A stretch of DNA of 64,000 nucleotides from Pseudomonas orientalis. GTDB lineage: Bacteria; Pseudomonadota; Gammaproteobacteria; Pseudomonadales; Pseudomonadaceae. The stretch spans positions 5,206,501 through 5,270,500 of the forward strand of contig NZ_CP018049.1 of assembly GCF_002934065.1 (NCBI RefSeq). The letters are read 5' to 3'. Of the stretch, positions 45,504 through 54,230 are shown in pieces. The notes beneath the pieces were generated by a model that was given only the letters and a program-made list of their open reading frames with translations, was not told where the DNA came from and ran no database searches. The first letter of the stretch is position 1; each line of letters opens with the position of its first letter. The translations under genes and the position numbers were made by a program.

Positions 45504-46937
45504 ATGCCCAGCGAACCCATAAATTCTTCCGTCGACTTCGAAAAAGTCGACTCCCAATACTTCCAACAACGCGAACTTAAAAAAGGCGCCGCCGGCTGGG
45601 TGTTACTGGTTGGCCTCGGCGTCGCCTATGTCATCTCCGGCGACTACGCCGGCTGGAACTTCGGCCTGGCCCAGGGCGGTTGGGGCGGGATGTTTCTCGC
45701 CACACTGCTGATGGCCACCATGTACCTGTGCATGTGCTTTTCCCTGGCCGAACTGTCCTCAATGATCCCCACCGCCGGCGGTGGCTACGGCTTTGCCCGC
45801 AGCGCGTTCGGCCCCTGGGGCGGGTTCCTGACGGGCACGGCGATCCTGATCGAATACGCCATCGCCCCCGCCGCCATCGCGGTATTTATCGGCGCGTATT
45901 GCGAGTCGCTGTTCGGTATTGGCGGCTGGATGATCTATTTGGCGTTCTACATCATCTTTATCGGCATCCACATCTTTGGCGTCGGTGAAGCGTTGAAGTT
46001 GATGTTCGTAATTACCGCCATCGCGGCCATCGCGCTGGGTGTGTTCCTGGTATCGATGGTGCCGCACTTCAACGTCGCCAACCTGCTGGATATCCCGCTG
46101 AGCGACGCCAAGGGCGCCAGCAGCTTCCTGCCGTTCGGCTACGTTGGCGTGTGGGCGGCGATCCCCTATGCGATCTGGTTTTTCCTCGCGGTAGAGGGCG
46201 TGCCCCTGGCTGCGGAAGAAACCAAGAACCCCAAGCGCGACCTGCCACGCGGGCTGATCGGCGCGATTGTAGTGCTGACCAGTTTTGCCCTGTTGATTCT
46301 GGTGATCGCACCCGGCGGCGCCGGCACTTACGCGTTGATCAAATCCGGCAACCCGCTGGTGGAAGCCCTGGCCCTGGCCTACGGCGGTTCGACTTGGATG
46401 GGCGGTTTCGTCAACCTGGTAGGTCTGGCCGGCTTGATCGCCAGCTTCTTCTCGATCATCTATGCCTATTCGCGGCAGATATTCGCCTTGTCCCGCGCCG
46501 GCTACCTGCCGCGCAAACTGTCCGAGACCAACAAGAGCAAGGCACCGGTATTGGCGTTGGTGATTCCAGGGATTATCGGCTTTGGCCTGTCGCTGACCGG
46601 CCAGGGCGATCTGCTGATTCTGGTGGCGGTGTTCGGCGCGACCATTTCCTACGTGTTGATGATGGCCGCCCACATCACCCTGCGCATCCGTCGCCCCAAA
46701 ATGGATCGCCCGTACCGCACGCCGGGCGGCATCTTTACCTCGGGCGTGGCGCTGGTACTGGCCTGCGTGGCCGTGGTGGCGGGCTTCCTGGTGGATCCAC
46801 GGGTGGTGATTGGCGCTGCGATCATCTATGGAGTATTAATTGCTTACTTTGCTTTCTACAGCCGGCATCACTTGGTAGCAGGCACGCCGGAAGAAGAGTT
46901 TGCGGCGATCCAGGCCGCAGAGGCCGCCTTGCACTGA
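45504..46937 (+). CDS. eat: Ethanolamine permease
   Basis: An APC-superfamily transporter of 477 residues with about 12 membrane helices. Landmarks are VLLVGLGVAYVISGDYAGWN, SSMIPTAGGGYGFARSAFGP, AVEGVPLAAEETKNPKRDLP and YAYSRQIFALSRAGYLPRKL. Its place between exaC and eutBC points to ethanolamine. The window contains no phosphatidylethanolamine-degrading enzyme, so the substrate is imported. Confidence 0.93.
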   Translation: MPSEPINSSVDFEKVDSQYFQQRELKKGAAGWVLLVGLGVAYVISGDYAGWNFGLAQGGWGGMFLATLLMATMYLCMCFSLAELSSMIPTAGGGYGFARSAFGPWGGFLTGTAILIEYAIAPAAIAVFIGAYCESLFGIGGWMIYLAFYIIFIGIHIFGVGEALKLMFVITAIAAIALGVFLVSMVPHFNVANLLDIPLSDAKGASSFLPFGYVGVWAAIPYAIWFFLAVEGVPLAAEETKNPKRDLPRGLIGAIVVLTSFALLILVIAPGGAGTYALIKSGNPLVEALALAYGGSTWMGGFVNLVGLAGLIASFFSIIYAYSRQIFALSRAGYLPRKLSETNKSKAPVLALVIPGIIGFGLSLTGQGDLLILVAVFGATISYVLMMAAHITLRIRRPKMDRPYRTPGGIFTSGVALVLACVAVVAGFLVDPRVVIGAAIIYGVLIAYFAFYSRHHLVAGTPEEEFAAIQAAEAALH

Positions 46938-47000
46938 TTGCCGAAAACCTCGACGCGGGCGGCGTTTCCAGGTCCGCCCGCGTCATTCAGGAGACACTGT

Positions 47001-48395
47001 ATGGCAAGCTTTTCCCACGCGGTGGGTGCACACACCTACCGCTTCGACAGCCTCAAGGATATGATGGCCAAGGCCAGCCCGGCGCGTTCCGGGGATTTCC
47101 TCGCCGGTGTTGCCGCACAAAATGACGGCGAACGGGTGGCCGCGCAGATGGCGCTGGCGAATATCCCGCTCAAGCACTTCCTGCAGGAGGCGCTGATTCC
47201 TTACGAGAGCGATGAAGTCACCCGATTGATCATCGACACCCACGATAAACAGGCGTTTGCACCGGTCAGCCACCTCACCGTCGGCGGCCTGCGCGACTGG
47301 CTGCTCAGCGACGCGGCCGACGAACAGTCCCTGCGTTTATTGGCACCGGGGCTGACACCGGAAATGGCCGCCGCCGTGTCCAAGATCATGCGCGTGCAGG
47401 ACCTGGTACTGGTGGCGCAGAAGATCCGCGTGGTCACCCGGTTTCGCGGCACCCTGGGCCTGCGCGGGCGCCTGTCCACGCGCCTGCAGCCCAACCACCC
47501 CACCGACGAACCGGCGGGCATCGCCGCCAGCATTCTCGACGGCCTGCTCTACGGCAACGGCGATGCAATGATCGGCATCAACCCGGCCACCGACAGCATC
47601 GCCTCAATCTGCGCCATGCTCGAGATGCTCGACGCCATCATTCAGCGCTACGACATCCCCACCCAGGCCTGCGTGCTGACCCACGTCACCACCTCCATCG
47701 AGGCGATCAACCGTGGCGTGCCGCTGGACCTGGTGTTCCAGTCGATCGCCGGCACCGAGGCGGCCAACGCCAGCTTCGGCATCAGCCTGAGCCTGCTGCA
47801 GGAAGGTTACGACGCCGGCCTGAGCCTCAATCGCGGCACCCTGGGCCAGAACCTGATGTATTTCGAAACCGGCCAGGGCAGCGCCTTGTCGGCCAACGCG
47901 CACTTTGGCGTCGACCAGCAAACCTGTGAAACCCGCGCCTACGCGGTGGCCCGGCACTTCAAACCGTTTCTGGTCAACACCGTGGTCGGCTTTATCGGCC
48001 CCGAGTACCTGTACAACGGCAAACAGATCATCCGTGCCGGTCTCGAAGACCACTTCTGCGGCAAGTTGCTCGGCGTGCCGATGGGTTGCGACATCTGCTA
48101 CACCAACCACGCCGAAGCCGACCAGGACGACATGGACACCCTGCTGACCCTGCTCGGCGTGGCCGGGATCAATTTCATCATGGGCATCCCCGGCTCCGAC
48201 GACATTATGCTCAATTACCAGACCACCTCCTTCCACGACGCGCTGTACGCGCGCCAGACACTGGGGTTGAAACCGGCGCCGGAGTTCGAACAATGGCTGG
48301 CGAAAATGGGCATCTTTACGCAGGAAGGTGGCAAGGTGCACTTTGGTAACAGCCTGCCACCGGCGTTTCGCCACGCTCTGGCGCAATTGGGATGA
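47001..48395 (+). CDS. eutB: Ethanolamine ammonia-lyase large subunit
   Basis: An adenosylcobalamin-dependent enzyme splitting ethanolamine into acetaldehyde and ammonia; this chain holds the active site. It has 464 residues. Typical segments are NDGERVAAQMALANIPLKHF, GDAMIGINPATDS, NRGTLGQNLMYFETGQGSAL and PMGCDICYTNHAEADQDDMD. CAGGAG lies eight bases before ATG 47001. It overlaps eutC by four bases. Confidence 0.97.
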   Translation: MASFSHAVGAHTYRFDSLKDMMAKASPARSGDFLAGVAAQNDGERVAAQMALANIPLKHFLQEALIPYESDEVTRLIIDTHDKQAFAPVSHLTVGGLRDWLLSDAADEQSLRLLAPGLTPEMAAAVSKIMRVQDLVLVAQKIRVVTRFRGTLGLRGRLSTRLQPNHPTDEPAGIAASILDGLLYGNGDAMIGINPATDSIASICAMLEMLDAIIQRYDIPTQACVLTHVTTSIEAINRGVPLDLVFQSIAGTEAANASFGISLSLLQEGYDAGLSLNRGTLGQNLMYFETGQGSALSANAHFGVDQQTCETRAYAVARHFKPFLVNTVVGFIGPEYLYNGKQIIRAGLEDHFCGKLLGVPMGCDICYTNHAEADQDDMDTLLTLLGVAGINFIMGIPGSDDIMLNYQTTSFHDALYARQTLGLKPAPEFEQWLAKMGIFTQEGGKVHFGNSLPPAFRHALAQLG

Positions 48396-49225
48396 AGGAG
48401 CCGACCGTGCAACCAGAATTGCCTGACAACCCATGGCTGCAACTGCGCCGCCTGACCCCGGCGCGCATTGCCCTGGGCCGCACCGGCACCAGCATTCCGA
48501 CCAACGCCCAACTGGACTTCCAGTTCGCCCACGCCCAGGCGCGGGACGCGGTGCACCTGCCCTTCGATCATGAAGCGCTGAGCCGCCAATGTGCCGAACG
48601 CGGCCGCGACAGCCTGTTGCTGCACAGCGCCGCCACCGACCGGCATACGTACCTGCAACGCCCCGATCTTGGACGCCGCTTGAGCGATGAATCGGCCCAG
48701 ACCCTGCGCGACTATGCGGCAGCCCATCCGAATGGGATGGACCTGGCGATCGTAGTAGCCGATGGCCTGTCGGCGCTGGCCGTGCATAAACACACCGCGC
48801 CCTTTCTGACACGCCTGGAAGAACAGACCCACGCTGAAGGCTGGTCCTTGTCACCGGTGATCCTGGTAAAGCAGGGCCGCGTGGCAGTGGCCGACGAGAT
48901 CGGGCAACTGCTCGGCGCCAAAATGGTGGTGATCCTGATCGGCGAACGGCCGGGGCTCAGTTCGCCGGACAGCCTGGGGCTGTATTTCACTTACAACCCC
49001 AAGGTCGGCCTCACCGACGCCTACCGCAACTGCATCTCCAATGTGCGCCTGGAAGGCCTGAGTTACGGCATGGCGGCCCATCGCCTGCTGTACCTGATGC
49101 GCGAGGCCTGCCGCCGGCAATTGTCCGGGGTCAATCTCAAGGACGAGGCGCAGTTGCAGACAATTGAATCAGATGACCCGGACTTGATGAAGGGTAATTT
49201 CCTGCTCAGCCCACCCGTAGACTGA
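48392..49225 (+). CDS. eutC: Ethanolamine ammonia-lyase small subunit
   Basis: The cobalamin-binding partner of EutB, 277 residues. Segments include LRRLTPARIALGRTGTSIPT, DLAIVVADGLSALAVHKHTA, LGAKMVVILIGERPGLSSPD and GLYFTYNPKVGLTDAYRNCI. It begins within the eutB stop (ATGA). Neither a EutA-type reactivase nor microcompartment shell genes appear nearby. Confidence 0.96.
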   Translation: MKEPTVQPELPDNPWLQLRRLTPARIALGRTGTSIPTNAQLDFQFAHAQARDAVHLPFDHEALSRQCAERGRDSLLLHSAATDRHTYLQRPDLGRRLSDESAQTLRDYAAAHPNGMDLAIVVADGLSALAVHKHTAPFLTRLEEQTHAEGWSLSPVILVKQGRVAVADEIGQLLGAKMVVILIGERPGLSSPDSLGLYFTYNPKVGLTDAYRNCISNVRLEGLSYGMAAHRLLYLMREACRRQLSGVNLKDEAQLQTIESDDPDLMKGNFLLSPPVD

Positions 49226-49316
49226 TCGCCGCACGATTGCGCTTTTTCGTGGCTTTAGGCAGCATCAAGCGACGACCGCGCGCGTGGTCATACCCATTTG
49301 GAAGTTGAGGCCTGGC

Positions 49317-49775
49317 ATGCGGATTACTCAAGCGACCCTGGAACACCTGGACCTGCTCACCCCGCTGTTCGTCAAATACCGCGAATTCTATGGGGCCCTG
49401 CCGTTCCCGGACTCGTCGCGGGCCTTCCTGGAAAAGCGCCTGCGCCGCAAGGAATCGGTGATCTACCTGGCACTGGCCGATGATGATGACAAGCGGCTGC
49501 TGGGGTTCTGCCAGCTCTATCCAAGCTTCTCTTCGCTGTCGCTCAAACGGGTGTGGATCCTCAACGACATCTATGTGGCAGAGGACGCGCGCCGGCAACT
49601 GGTCGCCGATAACCTGATGCGCACAGCGAAGAAAATGGCCAAGGAAACCCACGCGGTGCGGCTGCGGGTATCGACCAGCAGCGATAATGACGTGGCGCAG
49701 AAGACCTATGAGTCCATCGGCTTTCGCGAAGACACCGAATTCAAGAACTACGTGCTGCCGATCAGCGAGGACTGA
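49317..49775 (+). CDS. GNAT-family acetyltransferase
   Basis: A protein of 152 residues with the GNAT fold: MRITQATLEHLDLLTPLFVK, LLGFCQLYPSFSSLSLKRVW, and the acetyl-CoA-binding segment NDIYVAEDARRQLVADNLMR. ATG 49317 follows GAGG. It sits 91 bases after eutC, in the same place as in P. aeruginosa; the acceptor is unknown. Confidence 0.88.
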   Translation: MRITQATLEHLDLLTPLFVKYREFYGALPFPDSSRAFLEKRLRRKESVIYLALADDDDKRLLGFCQLYPSFSSLSLKRVWILNDIYVAEDARRQLVADNLMRTAKKMAKETHAVRLRVSTSSDNDVAQKTYESIGFREDTEFKNYVLPISED

Positions 49776-49789
49776 GCGCGGCAGTCCCC

Positions 49790-49877
49790 TGTGGGAGGGG
49801 GCTTGCCCCCGATAGCGGTGTGCCAGCCAATAGGCATGTCACTGCCCCACCGCCATCGGGAGCAAGTCCCCCCACAT
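49790..49877. repeat. REPIN i (GI-type, decayed right arm)
   Basis: The left arm is intact; the right arm reads CATCGGGAGCAAGTCCCCCC, with substitutions and a deletion, so the pairing is imperfect. Confidence 0.85.
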
Positions 49878-49957
49878 TTTCAAACCGAGCCCCACCGCTT
49901 CACACTTTCACGACACTCCCCGCTACAAAAGCCACACGCTTTTCACCATTCAATCCG

Positions 49958-49963
49958 TATAAT
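49958..49963 (+). promoter_or_regulatory. -10 hexamer upstream of dedA
   Basis: A perfect TATAAT about 105 bases before the dedA ATG, in an otherwise featureless 190-base gap after the REPIN. The -35 region is weak. Confidence 0.45.
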
Positions 49964-50068
49964 GCGCACCTCTCAGGGTTGTAAGAATCTCGACATACAC
50001 GTGTAGCCTTATTTCCCGTCGTTCCCGCACTGGCCTGCTGAGCCGGGCCATTCACACAGGTGCCATCC

Positions 50069-50725
50069 ATGGATTTCAACCCGCTTGACCTTATCCTGCA
50101 TCTCGATGTTTACCTCGACATGCTGGTAACCAATTACGGTCCGTGGATCTACGCCATTCTGTTCCTGGTGATTTTCTGCGAGACCGGCCTGGTGGTCATG
50201 CCGTTCTTGCCGGGCGATTCTTTGCTGTTCATCGCCGGTGCCGTTGCCGCAGGCGGCGGCATGGACCCGGTATTGCTGGGCGGCCTGCTGATGCTGGCGG
50301 CCATCCTCGGCGACAGCACCAATTACGTGATCGGGCGAACAGTGGGCGAACGCTTGTTCAGCAACCCGAACTCGAAAATCTTCCGTCGCGATTACCTGCA
50401 GAAAACACACGACTTCTACGACAAGCACGGCGGCAAAACCGTGACCCTGGCGCGCTTCCTGCCGATCCTGCGCACCTTCGCGCCGTTCGTCGCCGGCATC
50501 GCGAAAATGCCCTACCCGCGCTTCTTCGGGTTCAGCGTGCTCGGCACCATCCTTTGGGTCGGCGGCCTGGTGACCCTGGGCTATTTCTTCGGCAACGTGC
50601 CGTTCATCAAGAAGAACCTGTCGTTGCTCGTCGTGTTCATCATCCTGCTGTCCCTGGTGCCAATGATCATCGGCGTGGTGCGCAGCCGCTTTGGCCGCAC
50701 CTCCTCCGAAGCCAACCCACACTGA
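50069..50725 (+). CDS. DedA-family membrane protein
   Basis: A protein of 218 residues with four to six hydrophobic segments. Signatures are FCETGLVVMPFLPGDSLLFI, GDSTNYVIGRTVGERLF, KHGGKTVTLARFLPILRTFA and PFVAGIAKMPYPRFFGF. The family flips undecaprenyl phosphate or phospholipids and supports membrane potential. ATG 50069 is six bases from AGGTG. Confidence 0.94.
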   Translation: MDFNPLDLILHLDVYLDMLVTNYGPWIYAILFLVIFCETGLVVMPFLPGDSLLFIAGAVAAGGGMDPVLLGGLLMLAAILGDSTNYVIGRTVGERLFSNPNSKIFRRDYLQKTHDFYDKHGGKTVTLARFLPILRTFAPFVAGIAKMPYPRFFGFSVLGTILWVGGLVTLGYFFGNVPFIKKNLSLLVVFIILLSLVPMIIGVVRSRFGRTSSEANPH

Positions 50726-50731
50726 TTGCCC

Positions 50732-51547
50732 ATGTGGTCCCTCAGCGCCTGGCGTCGCCGGCGCCTGCTGGCCAAGCACCCGATTGCCGATGACACCTGG
50801 CAGCGGGTGCGCCACCACCTGACCTTCCTCGACGGCCTCACAGCCGAGCAAGACCAGTGGCTGCGCGAAGCCTGTGTGCTGTTCCTCGCCGAAAAACACC
50901 TCACCGCCCTGCCCGGCGTCGAACTGCACCAGGAACAACGCCTGCTGCTCGCCGCCCAGGCGCAACTGCCGCTGATGAACCTGGGCGACCTCGACTGGTA
51001 TCAGGGCTTCCATGAAATCGTGCTGTACCCCGACGACTTTCTCAGCCCGCAGCGCCATCGCGATGCCAGCGGCGTGGAACACGAGTGGGACGGCGAACAC
51101 AGCGGCGAAGCCTGGCAGCAGGGCCCGGTCATACTCGCCTGGCCCGGGGTACTGGCCAGCGGTCAATGGGAAGGCTACAACCTGGTCATCCACGAGCTGG
51201 CGCACAAACTGGACATGCTCAACGGCGACGCCAACGGCCTGCCACCGCTGCACAACGACATGCGCGTGCAGGACTGGGCCAGCGTGATGCAGAGCGCCTT
51301 TGACGACCTCAATCGCCAACTGGACGCCAACCCCGACGCTGAAACCGAGATCGACCCCTACGCCGCCGAAAACCCGGCGGAATTCTTTGCCGTCACCAGC
51401 GAATATTTCTTCAGTGCCCCGGACTTGCTGGTCAATAGTTATCCACAGGTGTACGCCCAACTCAGCCGCTTTTACCGCCAGGATCCCCTGGCCCGCCTGA
51501 CCCAACTGCAAGCCCGCGACCCGCGCTACCAGCCGCAGGGCGAATGA
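50732..51547 (+). CDS. mtfA: Zinc-dependent peptidase MtfA
   Basis: A protein of 271 residues with the metal-binding HExxH at H154 (VIHELAHKLDMLNGDANGLP) and a downstream glutamate in AENPAEFFAVTSEYFF. E. coli MtfA binds the glucose regulator Mlc and has aminopeptidase activity; a partner here is unknown. It starts six bases after the dedA stop, so the two form an operon. Confidence 0.92.
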   Translation: MWSLSAWRRRRLLAKHPIADDTWQRVRHHLTFLDGLTAEQDQWLREACVLFLAEKHLTALPGVELHQEQRLLLAAQAQLPLMNLGDLDWYQGFHEIVLYPDDFLSPQRHRDASGVEHEWDGEHSGEAWQQGPVILAWPGVLASGQWEGYNLVIHELAHKLDMLNGDANGLPPLHNDMRVQDWASVMQSAFDDLNRQLDANPDAETEIDPYAAENPAEFFAVTSEYFFSAPDLLVNSYPQVYAQLSRFYRQDPLARLTQLQARDPRYQPQGE

Positions 51548-51589
51548 CCGTACGACGCTTGGCGCATGGCATCGGCGTCAGAATATGCC

Positions 51590-51595
51590 TATAAT
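51590..51595 (+). promoter_or_regulatory. -10 hexamer upstream of ppa
   Basis: TATAAT with a preceding TATGCC lies 61 bases before the ppa ATG. The -35 is not clear. Confidence 0.5.
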
Positions 51596-51656
51596 CGCCG
51601 CCACTTTTAGGCCAATCCGGCCATGTCACATGGCCAACTAACGGGGGCAACGCCCA

Positions 51657-52184
51657 ATGAGCTACAGCAAGATTCCGGCTGGCAAAGACCTGCCGAACGA
51701 CATCTACGTCGCCATCGAAATTCCGGCCAACCACGCGCCGATCAAATACGAAATCGACAAAGACAGCGACTGCCTGTTCGTTGACCGTTTCATGGCCACC
51801 CCGATGTTCTACCCGGCCAACTACGGTTTCATCCCCAACACCCTGGCCGACGACGGTGACCCCCTCGACGTGCTGGTCGTGACCCCTTACCCGGTCACCC
51901 CAGGCTCGGTCATCCGCGCTCGCCCGGTCGGCATCCTGAACATGACCGACGACGGCGGCGGCGATGCCAAAGTCATCGCAGTGCCACACGACAAGCTGTC
52001 CCAGCTGTACGTCGACGTGAAGGAATACACCGACCTGCCGCCCCTGCTGCTGGAACAAATCAAGCACTTCTTCGAGAACTACAAAGACCTCGAAAAAGGC
52101 AAATGGGTGAAGATCGACGGTTGGGGCGACGCAGAAGCCGCCCGCGCCGAGATCATGAAGTCGGTTGCCGCCTACAAAGGCTGA
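51657..52184 (+). CDS. ppa: Inorganic pyrophosphatase
   Basis: A family I soluble pyrophosphatase of 175 residues. The signature with the metal-binding aspartates is DDGDPLDVLV; the substrate-binding lysines and tyrosines lie in NYGFIPNTL and FFENYKDLEKGKWVKIDGWG. It is a housekeeping gene with its own promoter and terminator. Confidence 0.98.
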   Translation: MSYSKIPAGKDLPNDIYVAIEIPANHAPIKYEIDKDSDCLFVDRFMATPMFYPANYGFIPNTLADDGDPLDVLVVTPYPVTPGSVIRARPVGILNMTDDGGGDAKVIAVPHDKLSQLYVDVKEYTDLPPLLLEQIKHFFENYKDLEKGKWVKIDGWGDAEAARAEIMKSVAAYKG

Positions 52185-52211
52185 TACCCGCGCCTCATTG
52201 CCACGGCAATC

Positions 52212-52240
52212 AAAAAGCCCCGATTATTCGGGGCTTTTTT
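52212..52240 (+). terminator. Intrinsic terminator after ppa
   Basis: AAAAAGCCCCG and CGGGGCTTTTTT pair over a short loop with a run of six T, 28 bases past the stop. It can act in both directions. Confidence 0.92.
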
Positions 52241-52395
52241 GTGGGAAAAATAAACATCAAGTTCAGCGCTTAAGTTTAGACGTTCAACTAACCAGCAACC
52301 CTGAAGAATAAAGCTACAACTAAGCAAAAACCTACACGCGCAAATCAACGCATGGTTTATTTGAATGGTTTTCCCGGCCAGTAAACTCTGTGTTC

Positions 52396-53166
52396 ATGAA
52401 TACATCAGGTGATCGTTTAAAAGCGCTACTACGGGAAGTTCATCTTTCCGCCTCCGACTTCGCCAAGAACCGCGGCGTCACGCCTCAGCACGTGAACAAC
52501 TGGTTCAAACGCGGCGTCCCCATGGGCCGACTCAACGAGATCGCAGAACTGCTGTGCGTCTCCAGTCGCTGGCTAAGCGACGGCCGCGGCCCCAAACACC
52601 CGCCCGCCAACTACCTGTTGGAAGCCCCCACCGCAAGGATTGCACCCGCCCGCGAAGACATCGGCAAATACCTCACAGGCCCCGCCTGCCGCCCGGACAA
52701 CAACGACGTGGAGATCCCCCTCCACCCCACATTCACCTCAACCGAACGCATCCGCGTCACCCAACACACCCTCCAGACCCTCAACGTAAAACCCGACCGC
52801 GCCGTGGGCGCCTACATGGTCGACAACAGCATGATCGACATTATCCAGCAAGGCGCCACCCTCGCCATCGACCGAGGCCGCACCCAAATCATCGATGGCG
52901 AAATCTACGCCGTCGAACACGACGGCATGCTGCGCATCAAATACCTCTACAACCGCCCCGGCGGAGGCCTGCGCATGCGCAGCCACAACGCCGGCGAACA
53001 CCCGGACGAATACCTCACCTACGACGAACGCTTCGAGCAGAACTTCCAAATCGTCGGCTGGGTATTCTGGTGGTCCACCCTCAACAACCGCCGCCCACCC
53101 GTCCCGCTGGATGACCACCTGCTGGGCTGGGAAGGCGCTGAACCGGAACCGGAGGTGGGCAACTGA
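52396..53166 (+). CDS. Phage-type repressor with S24 peptidase domain
   Basis: A protein of 256 residues. The N-terminal helix-turn-helix is at about 18-38 (SASDFAKNRGVTPQHVNNWF). The C-terminal LexA/CI-type S24 domain has S145 in VDNSMIDII and K182 in LRIKYLY as the serine-lysine dyad. No Ala-Gly cleavage dipeptide is present between the two domains, so RecA-stimulated self-cleavage is doubtful or uses another bond. No phage genes flank it. The 150 bases upstream are AT-rich and hold its promoter. It is a possible regulator left from a prophage. Confidence 0.88.
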   Translation: MNTSGDRLKALLREVHLSASDFAKNRGVTPQHVNNWFKRGVPMGRLNEIAELLCVSSRWLSDGRGPKHPPANYLLEAPTARIAPAREDIGKYLTGPACRPDNNDVEIPLHPTFTSTERIRVTQHTLQTLNVKPDRAVGAYMVDNSMIDIIQQGATLAIDRGRTQIIDGEIYAVEHDGMLRIKYLYNRPGGGLRMRSHNAGEHPDEYLTYDERFEQNFQIVGWVFWWSTLNNRRPPVPLDDHLLGWEGAEPEPEVGN

Positions 53167-53344
53167 GGTGAATGTGGGTATCATGCGCCGCACATTTGGC
53201 AGGGAATGGTTTTAAGCTATTACCCTGCCAGGCGATGCGGAGGAGTTCCCGCAGATGCCCCTACTATTCAGCCCGACGCAATGTGGGCTGAGCGATTTGA
53301 AGGCTGGTGAGGTTTGTCAAAAACAAGCTGAGGCAGTCACAGAG

Positions 53345-53368
53345 AAGCCGGCCATAAGCCGGCTTTTT
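53345..53368 (+). terminator. Intrinsic terminator downstream of the S24 repressor
   Basis: AAGCCGGC and GCCGGCTT pair over a five-base loop with TTTTT, about 180 bases after the repressor stop. Between the two lies another inverted repeat (TGGCAGGG/CCCTGCCA, 53197-53230). Confidence 0.82.
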
Positions 53369-53388
53369 AATGCCCGCCAATCTCGGCT

Positions 53389-53416
53389 CAATTGTCCAAC
53401 AGCCGCTGGACAATTG
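53389..53416. other. Perfect ten-base inverted repeat
   Basis: CAATTGTCCA and TGGACAATTG flank eight bases, 20 bases after the terminator and near the 3' end of the minus-strand DUF3077-like gene. There is no T run. It could be an operator or a 3'-end hairpin. Confidence 0.6.
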
Positions 53417-53459
53417 AATGATCAAAAGAGGCCGCCTAGCGATTTGCCGGCCTTGCGCG

Positions 53460-53696
53460 TCATGGGGCCTGCAAACACGCCACAGCCCGATCGGCCACCA
53501 TCCTGGCCATCTCCACCAAATGCATCACCGCCCTTTGCGGCGCAGCCACTGGCTCGCCGAGCACCTGCGACGTGGCCAGCGCACAATGCAGCAGCTCAGC
53601 CACCTGCACCCAGGCGTCCTCGAAGCTCAGTTCTTCATTGACGGAAAATGGGTTGGTCACAGCTGATGACGGCGAATCCGAACAAACGTTATCCAT
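53460..53696 (-). CDS. Small DUF3077-like protein behind a structured leader
   Basis: A protein of 78 residues: MDNVCSDSPSSAVTNPFSVN, then SFEDAWVQVAELLHCALATS and PQRAVMHLVEMARMVADRAV. Two helices with the xxxAxxLLxxA pattern resemble the small DUF3077 proteins common in Pseudomonas; this assignment is from memory and tentative. GGAG lies seven bases before ATG 53696 and is itself part of several possible stems in the leader. Its function is unknown. Confidence 0.65.
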   Translation of the reverse strand: MDNVCSDSPSSAVTNPFSVNEELSFEDAWVQVAELLHCALATSQVLGEPVAAPQRAVMHLVEMARMVADRAVACLQAP

Positions 53697-53940
53697 AGCA
53701 AAACTCCAATCGATAATTTGGAGCTGCCACTTTCGGCGACTAAACAAAAGGCGGCAGCTGTACGCAGGTTAGTCGACCGGTCGATTGGAAACCCGGCGCA
53801 CCCGGAGGTGCCCTGCGCACAGCCACCATAAGATGCAGGCGATGGGGTGCCTGACTCATGAATTGCTTATGCGCCAATCGAATCCGGGCGACTAAACCCG
53901 GTCACTGAATGTGCAGTGACAATCCGCAGCCTAGTCACCC
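53697..53940 (-). promoter_or_regulatory. Long structured 5' leader with competing pairings around the Shine-Dalgarno
   Basis: This is about 240 bases without a gene. Read on the minus strand, three segments can pair in exclusive ways. Segment A is TCGATTGG at 53881-53874, B is TCCAATCGA at 53789-53781 and C is TCGATTGGA at 53713-53705, which includes the start of the GGAG site. B can pair with A (eight bases) or with C (nine bases). A local stem CTCCAA/TTGGAG (53723-53718 with 53709-53704) also covers the GGAG, and AGCTGCC/GGCAGCT (53759-53753 with 53728-53722) precedes it. TTTAGTCGCC occurs twice and GTCGACTAACC once. The rest of the gap, to 54097, shows no feature I can support. Confidence 0.5.
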
Positions 53941-54097
53941 ATTCCCGCTGGCGCAATGCGGTTGGGATTCTCTCGGAAACGTCCTGCAAATGAAAGGGAT
54001 AGGACCTGCTGGCCATTCAAAGTCAAATCCCCCATCGCTCTCCACATTGATTTTGTGCAACAGACTGCTGCACTAACCATCGTCCTGTTCGAGTTGA

Positions 54098-54230
54098 CAG
54101 TAAGACTCATCACAGCCGATTTATCCCTTACTTCCCACCCATTAATCTATGCCCATGTTGAACACAACGCCCACCAACCTAAACAAAAAAGGATTCAACC
54201 ATGAGCACTCCAACCTACAACCACCTCAAC
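54098..54230 (+). repeat. Direct repeat copy 1 (ycaC promoter, leader and first codons)
   Basis: Starts CAGTAAGACT, includes GATTTATCC, CCACCCATTAATCT, CATGTTGAACACAACGCCCA and the ycaC ribosome-binding site, and ends at codon 10. A second copy lies at 56174. Confidence 0.85.

Noticed and set aside
53255..53641. 128-codon plus-strand frame after the S24 repressor with a good GGAGGAG site
   Set aside because: An intrinsic terminator lies inside its first third, and the rest is antisense to the small minus-strand gene with proline/alanine-rich shadow composition.
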